A stretch of 64,000 bases of DNA, from positions 24,693 through 88,692 of the forward strand of contig MPNW01000065.1 in the NCBI GenBank assembly GCA_011800805.1, given 5' to 3'. This stretch comes from Hirudo medicinalis (Eukaryota; Annelida; Clitellata; Hirudinida; Hirudinidae). The translations under genes and the position numbers were made by a program. Numbering within the stretch: position 1 is the stretch's first letter; every line of letters begins with the position of its first letter. Positions 53,256 through 64,000 of this stretch are shown here, piece after piece. Under the pieces are notes generated by a model that saw nothing but the letters and a program-made list of their open reading frames with translations, ran no database searches and was not told where the DNA came from.

Positions 53256-56200
53256 TCATAATGAAGTCATTAAGATAAAATGATACCATGTTGAATCAGC
53301 AGCAGTTACAATCATTGGAATCCAATGTTAATAATTTAAACACATTTATGATATTGTTGTTCCTGTTGCTATTGACCATTTGTCCTGTCGTTTCAGATGT
53401 TCATGTACATACACACAGAAGCCAGCCTGACCAACATTCCAGACCGCCTCCTCCGCACTCCTCTCTTCGCCGACATCGGAGTCGACGGGAGGAAGACATT
53501 TCACCTCGGTTCTTTCAGGGACATCCACAATTACTGGCTCGCATTCCAAACCGTCAGTCTCGACATCACTGCAGGTGAGTCGTTCGTGCCTCACGAGGAG
53601 GCGTTTCGATCCCAGTTCCCTGTTGACGGTCTTAAGGCAATGACGACGATCGTTTCTGCAGAACCGCTGACTGTGAAGAGGTACAAAAGTAAAGAACTGA
53701 GGATGAAGTTCTGCGATTGCTTGAAGGGAAAGGCAGTGAACGAGATCGCGGACGATGGCAGACTGCCCGGGGACGGATTGGGACCCGGCGGAACCGACTC
53801 CACACTCTTTGCGTAAGATTCGATCGTCGATTTTGAAACCACGAATACGACCGAAGTGATGATGGAAGTATTCGCCATCGTTAACGATATTTCAGGAGTC
53901 TCAGGAGAAACTGGTGTCAGAGTAACGACGGCTGCATTCAGGTCGAGTCGTTTGCATTCTCAGGTTACACCAAGAAGCACCCAAGAATAAAAAAGGAAAA
54001 AACATTGACAAGTTGGTTTCTAATTTCCACATTTAATTTGTGTGCTGTGATTTGATTTACCTTTAATCGATTAATTTCATAATTAAGTTGGAAGCAGTGT
54101 CATCAAAATGAAACCAAAGCTTGTCAAAGTGAAGACAGAAAAACCCATCAAGAAGGGTCCCATACCTGGAACAAAACAACTCAAAAGAAGATGTTAGTTT
54201 TTGTAATTTTCATCATATTTCAGTATCTTGTAATTTTGTGCTTCTGCCAACAATTAATAAATTAACTTAAAATAATTAGTATTTACTAATACCAAACCAT
54301 TAATAACAATCAATTTATTAAGACCTGAGTTCTTATTAGTTCTTTAAATGACAAAATAAAATTTTTAGCCTCCAAATCGAGTAAACAAAAGAAGAAACCA
54401 AGTAAGGAGTTGAGTGAAGATTCTGAGGAGGAAAGTAACACAGGTTGGATGAGCTTTGTTGATGCAGTTGGATGAGCACTTTTGAATCTCTGGAGCATCC
54501 GTAATATTTTTTAGTAGATCACGTGACTGCTGAAGTTGGAGAAACAGCTTTGAAAGCCATGAGGGAGAGGTTGAAGAGGAAGAGATGCTACGACGAGAAG
54601 GACGAGGAGGCTCTGAAGCTCATGACGAGGATGAGGGTCTCTTGGTCGCCCGAGGAAGACCGAGTGGTGAATACGAGTTCTGCTTGGAATCTAAATTGAA
54701 AGGACGCATTAAATTCTTATTCAACAACTTCTGCTCAACTTCAGATTTTACTCTGCATTCTTACAAACCTCTTCCTGGCTAACAATTTTAAGTGGATTGT
54801 ACCAAGCACTGCCATCAGAGAAATACTGCACGAGAAGATCCAGGTTTGTTGTTTGTTCATTTTAAGTTACTGTGAGTCACTAGTTGCTTCATTGAGAAAA
54901 AAGCTACTCGGGACCTGATATTTTCAGAGTTCAAGAACAAAGACAGCAATTGCAAGTTTAAGAAGGAAGAATTATTTGTTGAAGAAGGAAGGAGTCCGGA
55001 AGAACATCCTCGTTTACCTGTCGGAAGCCCTCCAAAACAAGGTTTTACTTGACTCGATGTTGCAATCCGAGCTTTTGTTTGTATTTATTTGTGATGTCAT
55101 GTCATCGAATATTTACTTAAGCAATGTTATTGTTAATAACATTTACATATTCATGATGATAATTTAAATGAACCATGTTGGTGTTAGCAGTAATTTGTTA
55201 ATATGTTCCTATCCTATTTCCTATAGGGAATGTGTGACGAGTTTAGGAAGGGCAAGAAGTACAACATGAGTAGAATTAAAGAAAACGAGGCTCCATTCAG
55301 ATCCTGCCTTGAAAAACTGGAGAGGAACTTTTGGTCAGTTATTTTATTGATTTAGAATTTTAAGTACCTATTGATTACTGCTTAATATTTGCAAGTATTA
55401 CATATTCTATTGTAATAATTCTCAATCTATGCTTAAGTATTACATGTACTTTTGTAATAATACATATTACGACTAATTAATTTTCGTGAATTACGAGACC
55501 TTCAAATTGATTTCCATGTTCCGTCTCTCGGACGTCGGGATGCCTCGATTCTGTCGTGAAGATGTTTTAAATGAATGTTGTTTTATTTGCAGTCAGAGGG
55601 AAAGTCAGAGTGAAAGCATTCTGAGTCTTCCCAACACAACCAAGGAATTCCACAACAAATTCAACATCACCGATCCTTACTGCCACCTTTCGACTCCACT
55701 CAAAGAGGTCACCACGCTTCGCCAAGTCGACTTTTACACCCTTCAGAATGTAGTCCACGTAAGTTGGCAAATTTCAAGTCACCGTCGACGTCGGCTAAAT
55801 TATTTCAGAGTTTGATTTCATTGGTTACAAAAAGCAGGAAGTGAAGCAGTTGTGTATAACATACTATGCATGATGCTTTGCTCGAGTTGTTACCGACCGA
55901 AGTGTTGCGATTTTACATTCCATAACCTTCATCATTCTATTGAATTCTCAGGCATTCGCGCTGTTGACCGACAAGATCGGACGAGCGCACGAACTTTATC
56001 AGCTCCTCAGTCAGTTTCCGCAAGCGGTGTTGTCGCCCGTGCTCAAGTACATGATCACTGTCGGCATCTTCACAAAACTCAAGAGGGTCGGTCGACATTC
56101 TCGAAATAGTTTTTGTTTCGTCACGTCCGCGAATTGATTGTTCATTTTAAAAACTAATTTCATTCGATAAATTTTTTCCTTTTCTAAAAATGTCACTGCA

Positions 56201-59200
56201 CTTTAAACATTAATTGAAGCATGACTGTTTTATTGCAACTGAATAATAATTGAATGTACATAGAAATGTATCCTAACTTTAAAATAATTTTGTTTTGTAA
56301 TGATTACTTTTAATTTTTAGTGCGACCCGAGAACCGATAAAATCCCTCCCACCAGCACCGGTTCTTATCAACTCACACAAAGGTTTTTATTGTCGTTCCT
56401 TTTACTTAAAAATTTCTTTACGAACAAATCAATCAAGTACTAGTTAATGTTGATATTTCATGATTCCTTATTAATTAAGAAATGAATGTTCTTTTTCAGA
56501 TACCACTACTTATTCCTCGTAACTTACCCGAAGACCATTTTCAAGTCGACCTTCGACCTCTATTCCTCCTTCCCCCTTAGAAAATGTGACCCGTGCCACG
56601 GCTCGAAGTACCTCCCTCTCGCCGACACTTCGGCATCTGCCGCTCTCATGACGACTCTCATGGTCATCGACATGGTCGGTAGGACGACAACCTTCGTGAT
56701 GCTTAAAATATCACTTGGAATAACAGCAGTGTAATATGCACCTTCCAATCATAGGCTTTCAATAATTTGTGGGCCTGTTGGTTGTGTTTACAATTAGGAC
56801 AGTTGTTGTAGTGGTTAAAGTAGCTGTTGCAATTCAAGTCTTTCTTTAAGAAGTGGAAATATTAAATGAAAGGACTTAATAAGAAATTCTGAATCATTTG
56901 AATGCGAAACATTGAGGATGTGCACGTTGGCACGGATTTTTAATTGCTTCTTCGTTCAAATTTTCAGCTCAGAGTGGAGACTGTCACTCCGGCAGAGATC
57001 GTCGTCATTCAACCGACAACATCGGAGACCCAGTCTCCCGTCAAGACAAAATCGACAAAGAAAACAGATCCCCGAGTCGATGACGACGACGACGACGATA
57101 GCGATGATAACGAATTCCTAGACAACATTGATTCAAAAGGCGAGCGGATGCATTTTGTTGTGAAGTCATTGTACACATTTTACGTGCACATATGTTTTAT
57201 GTTAAACAAATTATTTATGAATTATGAATGAGATGGAACCTCATAAAAACTATGAAAATCTTTCCAGCTTCCTCGACGAACTCGAGGACCCTCCTCTCCT
57301 GGTACAGGTGTCAGTACGCGCACAGCAAGTCATCAAAACTCATGGACTTGGGAAACAATCTCTTCATCAATTCATGTTCTGTCAAAATCAGACTCCCCTC
57401 AGCTTATCAGACCACCACAAAAGCATCAAATTATGTGTCATGGAGTGAGTCTTTCATTTCAATTTAACGAATCGTGCGTCATTTGTATTAAACATGAATT
57501 TGTGATATTAAGTTTGTTTGTTAATGGTTTTGCTTAACTCGATAGTTAACAATATGTGGTGCAGTATATTATGCACGATAATGCAAAATGGCTTCGGTCA
57601 TGGGGCACTTCGTCCTGTGACGAGATTATGATGATAATAAGAACATGATAAAAAGGTCAATGAATGATTTCATTCATAATTTTATTTTGTCGCGATATAA
57701 TCCGCCGAAGGACTGGCCGTGATTTTAAAGTTCATTGGATCGAATCTGCCGACCGTTTTTTCAGTGAACTCCGTCCACGCCATGGACAAAGTGCGAGACT
57801 GGAATGCGTGCAACACCTCCCTGCATCCGAAGACTTGCACCGTTCTCCTAAAATTCCTGCGAACATCCTTCCCCGAGGCCGTCGACGCGAAGGACCTCAT
57901 GAAGCAGTGCATCGAGGTCGCAGGTCCTTCTCGGTCGGCTCTCGTCGAAGCCCTCTACGAGGACATCTCGACGTCTACGTTCGTCGGACGAACCATGGAA
58001 GATTTACTGGTCAGTAGTAAGATATTGTCGGCGCTTCGTGCTGCTCAATGAATTCTTCAATTTCTCATTTACCTTCAGACCACCTTCGAAAAGCACAGTA
58101 TGGAGACCATAACTTATCTTTTGAAGATACTGAGTGCCTTGAATTTGGTTTGTTTTATTATTTATGTTTAATTACAATAAGATTGATTTCCATTTTTATT
58201 CTAATTGTTATAATTTTGTTCTGCATCTTAAATTTCTAATTGTTGATAATTGCACGAACGATGCGAGGTATTGAAGGAGGTGTTTCAATAACTTTTTATC
58301 ATTTGCAGGTTGTGAGGGTTGGAGTGAACAACTTCAGGTACGTCTGCTTCGATCACGCCAAAAATTGGCTCGTACAGGCGAAGAAGAATTTGAAGGGCAG
58401 AGGTGTCTTTTACAAAAACAGAGTACGAATTGAATACATTCATTATTTTTATTTTTGTTAAGATAACTGTGAAACTGCTTCCATTGCAGTGCCAGTTCAG
58501 TTTCAACAACTTCCCAATTGAGAAAACATTGGAGAAAGTGGAATGTCCTCAAAAGGATAGAGGTTCCTGTGATGATTCAAATGATGAGGATCAAGTAGAC
58601 GAGGGAGATGTAGAGGTGGTTCTCAAGTACGGCAACTTCAACATTAAGCAGAAGTTGCTCAAAAAGAGTTCCGAAACAACCGAGAATCGGGAAGTTCCGG
58701 AATCGAACGGCGAGAAATCATCTGTTCCCCTCAGCCCAACTCACGAAAACGTTCCAAAACGAACTATACAATCCAGCACCACCAATTCAACACCTTCAAA
58801 ACCAAAGTCAAAACACGTCGGTTCCAAAAGGTCCTGCGATTCTCCTGTGCCGAGACCTGCCAAGAAAGCGAAAAGTTTTCACGAGGATACGGATGTTTTG
58901 GAAGCTCGAGAGAGCCTCAATAGCAGGCAAGGTGTGAGTGGAGGTCAATCAAATGAAACTCAAATAGATTTTCTCATAGACCAGTTGTCTAATAGCACAC
59001 ACAATGAATCTAATTACATGGAACTAGTCCAGTCTCGAGACCCGATCGACAAACCTTATTACGGAAGCAACAAGAGGGAAGGGGACCCATCCATCTGCTT
59101 GCCAGTCAAAAGGCAGAAAAGTGATGAGATGCTCTACACTGATTTTGTGCAGGATCCGAATTTCAATTTTTCTTCTTACCTCAAAGAGTCTTCCTCAGTC

Positions 59201-60471
59201 CTCCACAACCCAAATGAATTTCATAGCATGGGGCTTCCTCAGATGCACAGCCACCATTACGTGCACGATCAGCTCGGCAATCAAATGGGTCTCGGAATGC
59301 CATTTCCACCTCGGCACCGATCGCTGACGAACGCCGATTACCCCGTGTTCAACAATCTGAACACTGGTGGTGATCAGGGATACATGATGCCCATCTCAGG
59401 TATTGCTGGTAAAGACATTCCAATGCTTCTGAATGGTGGGGGACAAGGAGATGGTAGGGAAATGTCAATGTTTGGACACATGGGAAAACCTTTGCACCAA
59501 CTGGACGGGGCCACCGATGTTGAAGATTCTACGAGCGACAGTGACAAAGTAAAAAATATTCTTTTTGTAATTTGTTCGTTCAAAGCTATCTTACATTTAA
59601 AAAGGAATATTAGTTATGATGGCACATCTTCTACTAAGGTAAATATTATTGGAGAACTAATTTCCATTTTTAATCTTTTTCATCAGTGCCAAGATACTCC
59701 ACCCGTAAGATTCTCTGACAGACTCAGAAACAACCTCAACAAAAACACACAGTCACACTCATCTGGTCCCTCTCCAAAAGGGTAACTTATTATTAATACG
59801 ACTTATTATTTTTAAACTCATATTTGTGACATCCGACATCTTCATGGGTTTTCATTTTGCGGTTTAGGACGTACAAGATGGTAAGAACGTTACCCAGGCC
59901 TTGGAAGACACCCGAGGGAACCATAAACAGGGCGGCCCTCTCCTCCATGCTGGAGTCCATCTGTCTCTTTCTCCTCGAACATCCGGGCATTTCAAGAGAA
60001 GTCTTTCTGGAAAAGTATCAGAAAGTCTTACAACCCGTCGTCTTACTAGAATTCATTGAGGTGAAAATAATATTTATAAAAATACATTTGAAGTCTTATT
60101 TCTTTAAGTTCTGCTGTTTAATTCACGATGTTTTCACCACTTAGATCTTGGAAAATCTTGGTGTTTTAAAGAAAACACTTTTGAAAAAGTCCCACAAACC
60201 ATCTCTGTTTTCCAAGAGATACACAACCATTCCAAGTTGGTGACGGTCATTCATTGTTTCAGTAGAAATCTTTCAGTTTCTCATAATTAATATTTATTTT
60301 AATCATTATTTAGTAATTAATTGAATTATTAAATCGTTACTTTCAGCTTCAGAATATAGAGGCATGGTAACAGAAGTTTACTTTGCAACTCCAGACTGCA
60401 TAATAAAGATGGGCCAGTTCCTCAGTCAACTGCACGCTAACAAAAGAACTTCTGACGATGCCGATGATTGA
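48286..60471 (+). CDS. GTF3C1: TFIIIC largest subunit (TFIIIC220/B-block-binding subunit)
   Basis: I could trace 42 exons, with first exon 48286-48331 and last 60347-60471. Together they give about 2,109 residues, the length of human GTF3C1, if one missing base in exon 2 is allowed. The start MADIVLDEIALEGLDG aligns with the human start. Family blocks in order: QNKFGHGNINHAF-like region, winged-helix segment VIDAYGTEGLKGKELGGRMH (50427-50637), VMHQFLWYLVYG (52296-52415), DVVDNMPLSIFLDVVLSISP (52739-52827), GRLPGDGLGPGGTDSTLF (53662-53812), LMTRMRVSWSPEEDRV (54515-54666), NNLFINSCSVKIRLP (57268-57444) and the C-terminal ISREVFLEKYQKVLQPVVLL (59868-60060). Exon 38 (58490-59548) encodes 353 low-complexity residues. 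The protein recognises the B box of tRNA genes to recruit RNA polymerase III. Odd points: an exon-2 frameshift, a minisatellite before exon 14 and a GC-AG intron after exon 33. The boundary between exons 10 and 11 (about 50952/51059) is uncertain. Confidence 0.93.
51771..51941 (+). repeat. 19-bp minisatellite built from an exon start
   Basis: Nine units of (T/G)TTGATTTCTA(T/A)TATTTGG in perfect 19-bp register, 171 bp in all. The array follows a normal acceptor, CATCTTGCAG (51761-51770). It precedes GTF3C1 exon 14, which itself begins TTTGATTTCTAC. The last unit ends TTTAG instead of TTTGG, making a new AG directly before the exon. Confidence 0.9.
53149..53256 (+). repeat. Imperfect (TTA)n microsatellite
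   Basis: TTA/TTG/TCA trinucleotide run in a GTF3C1 intron. Confidence 0.9.
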
Positions 60472-60478
60472 CTGCCCA

Positions 60479-60484
60479 AATAAA
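60479..60484 (+). promoter_or_regulatory. Polyadenylation signal of GTF3C1
   Basis: AATAAA only 8 nt after the stop codon, implying a very short 3' untranslated region unless a later signal is used. Confidence 0.6.
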
Positions 60485-60690
60485 TATTTGTTACCAATTT
60501 TAGACAATTATTTCAATATTGTTTTTCGTTGCATTAATAGGCAAGCTGATTTTGAAGGTTTGTGTAAGATCTAATAATCGACCATAAAATTGTAGAGTTG
60601 GTTGTTTTGATATCTTCATTGGAGTTTCGATATTTTGGGCTTCAACGAACGCTAATCCTCACAAAGGATAGATTTTTTGGGTGGTTGGAG

Positions 60691-60830
60691 AAGTAACGGG
60701 CAAAAAAAAAGCCGACTCACAGGCAACTGTGTAAGATTTTCAGGATCATGAACTAGGGTTAAGGTTAGGGTTGGGGATCGAGTTAGGTGCCAAAAGTCGC
60801 TGCCTGTGAGTTGGCTTTTGCCCGTCACTT
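60691..60830. mobile_element. Foldback MITE, about 140 bp
   Basis: Arms of about 28 bp (AAGTAACGGGCAAA...GACTCACAGGCA and its near-complement ending TTTTGCCCGTCACTT) are inverted around a short centre. The centre carries a G-rich patch, AGGGTTAAGGTTAGGGTTGG, resembling telomere repeats. The superfamily cannot be told from the ends and no target duplication is evident. Confidence 0.7.
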
Positions 60831-61353
60831 GGCTAACAACTTTTTTTTTGTGTTCCGACTTGATGGTTGATTTAGACCTCTGCATCTCATTCAAAATCAT
60901 TAGAGCGGTTAACCAATTGTGTAATCGTTGTCCACTTCATGCAAATCCTGCTTTAATAACTGTTGAACTTAATCCTCCTCGGTCTGATCAAATTGGATCA
61001 AATTTTTGCGATATTAAAGACTATGTTTCTTTTTTTAATTTACTTAAAACAAAAGTTAATTTATTGAAATCAAGTAAGGATTGAGAATGCCGATAAGTGA
61101 ATAAATTAACTGCATCGTTCCTCCAAACGTTTATATTTACTTGACATTCGTAAAAACTATAAGTAATTGAAAGTAATATTAGCAATAAAAATATTTAAAA
61201 GATTTAAAGGTCTTATTTATGGAATACCTTGAACAGGTAGGTAGGCATGAGTGATGAGGTGTTTTGTTTGACACGATAAAAACAATCTCGAAGGGAGCTC
61301 ACCTGAGTCGCTTGATTCGAACAAATTTAAAGACATTGAATAACTGAAGTGAA

Positions 61354-63691
61354 ATGCTTGCGGTGAGTTGATCTGAACCAACTTTTTCAGCAGTTTTAAA
61401 CATTTCCATAACGCAATTACAATTTAGGCATTTATGTATTTATTTATTCCATCTTCAGGCAAGTAAATCTGTAAGATTAGGTTCTAATCACGATGTTCAT
61501 CAAAATTATTTCTTCATTTTATCATCAAATTATGTAATTGTATTTCTATGTGATGTGTCATAAATACTTGAAATTTCCATTTTCTGCATTCATTCCTACA
61601 GAGTCAATCTAAAGTTTAGAGTGTTGTGTTATTAAGTACCATTTCTTGTAAAGCATTATATTACAACTTCATTAGTTTAAATGAAAAATGTGTTTTGTAA
61701 ATTACTTCACGGTGGTTGCTTAATTCATTCCAATTCCAATTCGATATTACTTTCAGAAATTGTAGACATTGTAGGATAAAATAGTGGCTTAAACTCCATT
61801 GTCGATTTTTTTATGCTTCCAGTTTTTTGAAACAAACACTTTGGCAAGAAAAGCAAAAGTGAATGCAAAAATTCAACTGGGTCTTCTTGAGGTGAAGAGT
61901 AAGGTAACATCATTTAATTTAGTCCAATATTTGCAGTTGCTTCTACTTGCAATTAACAACATTTTATTTTTGTTGACTGAATTCTTAAGCAAACCCAAAA
62001 TTAGTTTGATGCAGAGTTTAGAAGATTTTCTCTTGAATTGAGCAAGCCATTGAATCTGAATGACTTCCACCAGCTGATTTGTGATGTCCACAAGCTTAAA
62101 GACATTCCTTTCTTCCTGACTTACACAGATCCAGAAGGGGACTTACTTCCAATAAACAACGAGGAAAATTTCGCTCGAGCCCTTCAAGTGTCAAGGCCTC
62201 TTCTGAAACTCATTGTTCAGCACAAAAGTAAGGAGTAAAAATATTTTATGGCTTGTCAAATCAGTGAAACTTGTCGAATTTATTTACTTAAAGAAAAAGA
62301 AATTAATAATTATGCTTAATTTTAACATTTACAAGTAATAAGTTACTTACAAGTAATAATGTTTAGTTTCAACAATTAAATAGATTAAATAGATTAAATA
62401 TTTAAATAGATTACAAAGCCATTAAATTTGAACTGTTTAAGGACTAAAATTATTAGAAAGAATTAATCTGAAACTTTGTGATTGAAGTTCCTGCATTTAT
62501 AAATTCCTCAGATAACAATCAGTTTGTAATGAATGGCTATGGAAATGCCCATCCGAGAAAAAATATCATAAGCAGAATTCTTGAAGGAGAACTGCCAAAT
62601 GCCAGACCTCACGTCCCACATAAAAGGATTGGCATGCCACAGAACTTCAGGTAGGTCAGGTGTTGCAATATTTCACCAAAGTCAACAATTAGAGGCATTA
62701 TTGTATTGTTAAGCATGCAAGCACTCAAAGCCAACCTGATGTCACAGGTAGATGAGTCAAAAGTATTTAGAAACAACATTCATGTCTTCTGCCTGTGGTG
62801 CCACATCACTTATTTCTTAATGGCTCATCATTTTAGTTGCTTGTTGTTGTTGTTGTTGTTGTTGATACAAAACAACACGAGAAAATACGTTTGAGTTCAT
62901 TGTGGTGTCGAATAAATGGCTCGATCACTCAAAATTAGTCATCCGATGGATTTCAATGTTCGAAGCAATCACCGACCATTAGCAGTGTTTGTTATGTTTG
63001 CATCTCTGCCCACAGCAAAACAATAACATTGCTTCCCATTAAAGGTCATATTTAAGCATATAAAATTTCATTGGAATCACTTCAGATTTTTAAATTATTG
63101 ATTATCTAAGTGCAACTTTATTGATTATATTGATGCAACTGAGAACTTTTGCAGAAATACTCAAAACCTGAAAACAGGTTAATGGATAATGATAATGATA
63201 AGGGTTTGTTTAGAGTGGCTTATGGTTCCACAACGTTTTGGTCCAAAAATTGATTTGCATAAATCAAATACATATAAAATTTTCAAGCACAAAAGTAAAA
63301 TCTGATTTAAAAATACCATTTTAGCTTTTTATATGATAAAGCAGCTAATATGTTATTATTAAGAAAATAATGTGAACCAATTTGTTTGCGACTTAACTTC
63401 TTTAAAACTTGATTCAGGTGTGTTTCAGCCATCATTGATGTGGATGTTCTGCCAGCCACCCAGAGAAGGGTGAAATTAATCAAGAGTGACAAGGACATGC
63501 CACTTGGATTTTACATCAGAGATGGATACAACGTTTATCCAAACTCCTCGGGTCAACTGGAAAAGGTTTATGGAATTTTCATTTCAAAACTTCTACCTGG
63601 AGGGTTGGCTGCTGGTACTGGTTTGCTGGCAGTGAATGATGAAATTTTGGAAGTCAATGGGATTGAGGTTGCTGGGAAAACACTGGATCAG
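61354..63691 (+). CDS. PARD6: PAR-6 cell-polarity protein, 5' exons (partial)
   Basis: Five exons in phase (61354-61362, 61823-61903, 62005-62227, 62512-62650, 63418-63691) give the first 242 residues. The gene continues beyond the window. [16 protein letters not shown] opens the PB1 domain (about 24-105) that binds atypical PKC, with [15 protein letters not shown] following. The semi-CRIB segment [20 protein letters not shown] (about 143-163) binds Cdc42. The PDZ domain follows with its carboxylate-binding loop PLGFYIRDG at about 179-187 and [22 protein letters not shown]-6 links Cdc42, aPKC and PAR-3 at the apical cortex. The 3-codon first exon (ATGCTTGCG then GTGAGT) is inferred from phase and a good donor, and is the least certain part. 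The end of the PDZ domain (usually VTDMM...) must lie in the next exon. Confidence 0.9.
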
Positions 63692-64000
63692 GTTGGATAT
63701 TTTCCATCATCTGTCTTTAATAATTCTGTCTGTTCTTTAGCTGCTAAATATTCACGTGGAGTCAACAACAGGGAAGTTAAATTAGGTAACTTACTTGGAC
63801 TCTCCAAATGACTACTGCTCCATAATGTGATTAATAAGCTGATAAGTGTGGTTGATAAGTTGATAAGTGTACCTAATGGGCAAACTAGTTATTAATAAAT
63901 GAAGATTTGAAGTTTTATCTTCATTTATTAATAAGGAAATTACTGCAAACTTTTAGCAAATCAGGCTTTCTTTTGCTAATTTAAAAAATTGTTTGGAAAG
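63692..64000. other. PAR-6 intron running to the window edge
   Basis: Begins with the donor GTTGGA after LDQ. No further PAR-6 coding sequence is seen before the end. It contains a short repeated GATAAGTGT motif near 63840-63868. Confidence 0.6.

Larger units (their letters stand above)
60472..61353. other. Intergenic region between GTF3C1 and PAR-6
   Basis: Apart from the GTF3C1 polyadenylation signal and a foldback element (60691-60830), the sequence is AT-rich. The PAR-6 promoter should lie near its right end. Confidence 0.5.

Noticed and set aside
55809..55840. Possible small GTF3C1 exon (SLISLVTKSR)
   Set aside because: Including it breaks the phase to the next exon. Joining 55758 directly to 55952 keeps frame and matches human NLIQSTLALSD-type sequence.

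Overview
The window is nuclear DNA from a multicellular animal, most likely a non-insect invertebrate. It is AT-rich, its genes are split by many short GT-AG introns, and the proteins are clearly metazoan (PAR-6, coronin, an ataxin-1-type AXH domain, USP53/54, TPRA1). Short TTAGGG runs and many decayed DNA transposons fit that picture. I cannot name the species. Exon coordinates were read by hand from splice sites and phase, and may be off by a base or two.

Left part (1-29 kb): degenerate repeats and a Tc3-like transposon occupy the first 5 kb. Four minus-strand genes follow: a mitochondrial-type Na+/Ca2+ exchanger (NCLX/SLC8B1, 16 exons), coronin (10 exons), a twin-CX9C MICOS subunit (MIC19/MIC25 type) and a small RING-H2 protein whose RING resembles DZIP3/TTC3. 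After them come a hAT element and a pogo/Tigger element, each with readable inverted repeats and target-site duplications, and a broken intronless copy of ribosomal protein P0.

Middle part (30-47 kb): plus-strand TPRA1, a decayed transposon zone, a short USP53/54-type ubiquitin hydrolase, a minus-strand one-domain thioredoxin/nucleoredoxin-like gene lying tail-to-tail with it, and a two-exon gene that is essentially one AXH domain behind a TATA box. A 1.8-kb element with TACCCAGC-type inverted repeats holds a broken hAT transposase.

Right part (48-64 kb): a 42-exon gene for the largest TFIIIC subunit (GTF3C1), then the first five exons of PAR-6, which continues past the window edge.

The genes are ordinary housekeeping and cell-polarity genes, unrelated in function. 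I see no operon-like or defence-type system. The most unusual observations concern gene structure: two U12-type introns in NCLX, one needing a rare AT-AA end; a 9-copy minisatellite in GTF3C1 made from the first 19 bases of the exon it precedes; an apparent one-base deletion in GTF3C1 exon 2; a GC-AG intron in the same gene; and the stand-alone AXH and small RING genes.
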